In this document: positions 5,029 to 6,448 of the stretch, one piece after another
How the letters are laid out: each line of letters opens with the position of its first letter
Numbering within the stretch: position 1 is the first letter of the stretch
NCBI GenBank assembly: GCA_009780285.1
Contig: WRAL01000091.1
Span: forward strand, 1-6,448
Direction: 5' to 3'
Source: Treponema sp.
GTDB lineage: Bacteria; Spirochaetota; Spirochaetia; Treponematales; Breznakiellaceae
DNA length: 6,448 nucleotides
Translations under genes and position numbers: made by a program
The notes under the pieces: model-generated
Databases searched by the model: none
Told to the model about the DNA's origin: nothing
The model's input: the letters and a program-made list of their open reading frames with translations, nothing else

Positions 5029-5379
5029 CTAATTTTCGATAACAAACTTTTCGATCAGGTCCTTCGTCAGCGCCCATTCGTCGCGTTTTTTTTGGTAGCG
5101 CCGCTTTCCGGCTTCGGTCAGCGAATAGTAGACGCGCTCGCGCCCGCCGGAAACGGAGCCGGGATACGAGCGCAAATGCCCGAGCTTTTCCAGGCGCGAA
5201 AAGGCCGAGTACAGCGTCGTCTCCTTCATGGCGTAGCTGCCCCGGGAAATGCGCGCTATCGTTTTGGAAATTTCGTAGCCGTAAGAATCCCCGTCTCGCA
5301 GCGCCCGCAGTATCATAAGGTCGATGTAGCCGCGTATCACGTCGGGGCTGATTTCCGTTTTTTCCTTTTCGCCTGCCAT
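5029..5379 (-). CDS. PadR-family transcriptional repressor
   Basis: The 116-aa protein is a typical short (s1-type) PadR winged-helix regulator. It has SPDVIRGYIDLMILRALRDG (11-30), DSYGYEISKTI (31-41), the recognition helix and wing region ETTLYSAFSRLEKLGHL (53-69), and GRERVYYSLTEAGKRRY (79-95), followed by a dimerising C-terminal helix. PadR proteins bind palindromic operators as dimers and release them on ligand or partner binding; the ligand is unknown here. It leads an operon with the HAAS-like membrane protein and diverges from the aldo/keto reductase. The ATG at 5379 has no Shine-Dalgarno but sits about one base after the predicted transcription start, so the mRNA may be nearly leaderless. 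A 23-bp palindrome over its -35 region suggests autorepression. Confidence 0.9.
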   Translation of the reverse strand: MAGEKEKTEISPDVIRGYIDLMILRALRDGDSYGYEISKTIARISRGSYAMKETTLYSAFSRLEKLGHLRSYPGSVSGGRERVYYSLTEAGKRRYQKKRDEWALTKDLIEKFVIEN

Positions 5380-5386
5380 TGGCTAA

Positions 5387-5415
5387 AGCATAGCGAAACT
5401 ACTACGTCATGTCAA
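5387..5415 (-). promoter_or_regulatory. Promoter of padR (TTGACA-17-TATGCT)
   Basis: The minus strand carries a consensus -35 TTGACA (5410-5415), a 17-base spacer and TATGCT (5387-5392). The predicted start is at about 5380, one base before the ATG at 5379. This is the strongest promoter match in the window and implies a leaderless or one-base-leader transcript. Confidence 0.7.
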
Positions 5416-5420
5416 GTAGT
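5398..5420. promoter_or_regulatory. Palindromic operator candidate for PadR
   Basis: ACTACT (5398-5403) and AGTAGT (5415-5420) are perfect inverted arms with an 11-base spacer. They cover most of the spacer and the whole -35 element of the padR promoter. Position and symmetry fit an autorepression site. The published PadR consensus I recall (ATGT-N8-ACAT) is not matched closely, so the assignment rests on location. Confidence 0.5.
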
Positions 5421-5490
5421 CAGGGGGAAGGTTCGTCAAGCGCCGCGCGGGCCGCGCTATCGCCCTATTTTTCAAGCCGGCGAGAGCGAG
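5421..5490. other. Central part of the padR / aldo-keto reductase divergent region
   Basis: This stretch lies between the two promoters and encodes nothing visible. It contains tttttcaagccggc (5468-5481), repeated identically at 4487-4500 upstream of glyA. No second copy of the ACTACT palindrome is present on the reductase side, so PadR control of the reductase is not supported by a matching operator. Confidence 0.4.
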
Positions 5491-5522
5491 TTGACAGGGC
5501 GCCGCCCGCGCCGCACTATAAA
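5491..5522 (+). promoter_or_regulatory. Candidate promoter of the aldo/keto reductase with a 20-bp spacer
   Basis: TTGACA (5491-5496) and TATAAA (5517-5522) are both strong hexamers, but they are 20 bases apart, not 17. The spacer is very G+C-rich and holds a small dyad, gggc-gcc-gccc (5497-5507). Long spacers of 19-20 bp are known at promoters activated by MerR-type regulators, which twist the DNA. No such regulator is in the window. Confidence 0.5.
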
Positions 5523-5541
5523 GGCGAAACCGCAATCAGAG

Positions 5542-5548
5542 AAGGAGG
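5542..5548 (+). promoter_or_regulatory. Shine-Dalgarno of the aldo/keto reductase
   Basis: AAGGAGG six bases before the ATG at 5555 fixes the start at MDLSSKVKLN, which also matches the usual N-terminus of the family. Confidence 0.85.
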
Positions 5549-5554
5549 AACGCG

Positions 5555-6376
5555 ATGGATTTGTCATCGAAAGTAAAACTCAACAACGGCGTTGAGATGC
5601 CCTATCTGGGGCTTGGGACGTTTAGGATGAAGGACGGCGAGGAGGCCTACAGCGCCGTAAAGTGGGCGCTGGAGCTTGGCTACCGGCATATAGACACGGC
5701 GGCGATCTACGGGAACGAGGCCAGCGTGGGCAGGGCGATAAAGGATTCCGGGCTTGCGCGCGGCGAGGTTTTCGTGACGACGAAGCTTTGGAACGAGGAC
5801 ATGAGACAGGGCAGGCAGCTTTCGGCCATCGACGAAAGCCTTGGGCGCCTGGGCATGGATTACGTGGACCTGTATCTGGTCCACTGGCCGGTGCCGGGCA
5901 AGTACGTGGAATCCTGGCAAAAGGTTTTGGAGATTTACAAAAGCGGGAAGGCGCGAGCCGTGGGCGTGAGCAATTTTCACGTTCATCATTTGCAGGACAT
6001 TTTCGCCGTTTCCGATATCGCGCCGGCGGTAAACCAGTGCGAATGCTCGCCGGAGCTGACGCAGGTGGAGCTTGCCGACTACTGCAAGGGCAAGGGCATT
6101 CTGTTCGAGCCTTGGAGCCCGATGGGACAGGGCAACACGCTTAAGGATCCGCGAATTGCGGCCCTTGCCGAAAAGTACGGGAAGACTCCGGCGCAGATCA
6201 TTCTGCGCTGGGGCCTGCAGCGCGGCTTTGCGAACATTCCAAAGTCGTCGAGCAAGGAGCGCATCACCGAGAACGCCGGCATTTTCGACTTCGAGCTTTG
6301 CGACGCGGACTTTCAGGCGCTGTTTTTAAGCGCGGACAAGCGTTACGGCGCGGATCCGGAATCGTTTGATTTTTAA
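5555..6376 (+). CDS. Aldo/keto reductase (AKR, DkgA/YvgN-like)
   Basis: This soluble NADPH-dependent (beta/alpha)8-barrel oxidoreductase reduces aldehydes and ketones to alcohols. The whole catalytic tetrad is present: Asp47 in HIDTAAIYGNE (45-55), Tyr52, Lys77 in VTTKLWN (74-80) and His110 in YLVHWPVPG (107-115). GVSNF (137-141), NQCECSPELTQ (160-170) and the 2'-phosphate cofactor site IPKSSSKERITEN (228-240) follow. The C-terminus GADPESFDF is family-typical, and 273 aa is full length. The substrate cannot be assigned; relatives act on 2,5-diketo-D-gluconate, methylglyoxal and other carbonyls, so a detoxification role is possible. It is divergent from padR and has its own promoter and strong ribosome-binding site. 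Confidence 0.94.
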   Translation: MDLSSKVKLNNGVEMPYLGLGTFRMKDGEEAYSAVKWALELGYRHIDTAAIYGNEASVGRAIKDSGLARGEVFVTTKLWNEDMRQGRQLSAIDESLGRLGMDYVDLYLVHWPVPGKYVESWQKVLEIYKSGKARAVGVSNFHVHHLQDIFAVSDIAPAVNQCECSPELTQVELADYCKGKGILFEPWSPMGQGNTLKDPRIAALAEKYGKTPAQIILRWGLQRGFANIPKSSSKERITENAGIFDFELCDADFQALFLSADKRYGADPESFDF

Positions 6377-6448
6377 CGCGGGCTTGGGCCTCGCGGCCTT
6401 TGGGATCTAGGGCTTTTGATCGGTGGCCCCCTGCGGCCGGCGGTCGCG
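6377..6448. other. Downstream flank, no gene recognised
   Basis: The 72 bases after the reductase stop contain a short self-complementary segment (ggcc-tcgc-ggcc followed by TTT, about 6391-6405) that might be a weak terminator. The stem is only four to five pairs and the T-run is three. Nothing else is identifiable before the window ends. Confidence 0.3.

Noticed and set aside
5012..5077. N-terminal extension of the HAAS-like membrane protein to an upstream ATG at 5077
   Set aside because: The extra 22 residues overlap padR, carry no family similarity, and a strong Shine-Dalgarno sits directly before the ATG at 5011.
4507..5595. Rightward open frame across the padR and membrane-protein region into the reductase start
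   Set aside because: Its composition is dominated by Arg/Pro/Ser. It runs through three supported genes and the divergent promoters, and it resembles no protein family.
6386..6440. Rho-independent terminator after the reductase
   Set aside because: The candidate stems are only four or five pairs and the T-runs are three to four bases; not strong enough to call as a terminator.

Overview
This is a G+C-rich bacterial chromosome window with six genes read leftward around a core operon, one complete gene read rightward at the right edge, and the tail of a rightward gene at the left edge. The serine hydroxymethyltransferase is the long (about 500 aa) form that I know from Chlamydiae and spirochaetes such as Treponema. 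Together with the DUF2156 protein beside it, this suggests a spirochaete-like or related Gram-negative lineage. That placement is inference from remembered family traits, and no rRNA or other strong marker is present.

Layout. Positions 1-99 hold the C-terminus of a RidA (YjgF/UK114) protein, read rightward. Positions 96-169 are a decayed, internally deleted copy of the 3' end of rlmB. Positions 151-1159 hold two leftward hypothetical genes in visibly AT-richer DNA, with their own candidate promoter near 1222-1250. Next comes a tight leftward operon: glyA (4460-2946), a DUF2156 / lysylphosphatidylglycerol-synthase-C-like protein (2956-2036) and an rlmB-type 23S rRNA methyltransferase (2034-1285). 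Upstream lie a PadR-type repressor (5379-5029) and a small two-helix membrane protein with a DUF1700/HAAS-like N-terminal region (5011-4550). A 175-bp divergent control region separates PadR from an aldo/keto reductase (5555-6376, rightward). The last 72 bases hold no gene that I can support.

How the parts fit. glyA, the DUF2156 gene and rlmB look like a housekeeping operon whose 3' end once converged directly on ridA, with the two stop codons overlapping. The two-gene AT-rich cassette now sits between an intact rlmB and a leftover rlmB 3' fragment next to ridA. That is the footprint of an insertion that duplicated or replaced the rlmB 3' end. The four substitutions in the 52-bp leftover segment are all transitions and all change an amino acid, one to a stop codon, so the leftover copy is decaying. 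The cassette encodes two uncharacterised proteins that I believe belong to a widespread but functionally unassigned neighbourhood; the first looks like a fusion of two small families. This is the most likely place for an undescribed system.

The PadR gene has a near-consensus promoter (TTGACA-17-TATGCT). The promoter overlaps a perfect 6-bp-arm palindrome and would start transcription about one base before the ATG, which predicts a self-regulated and nearly leaderless mRNA.
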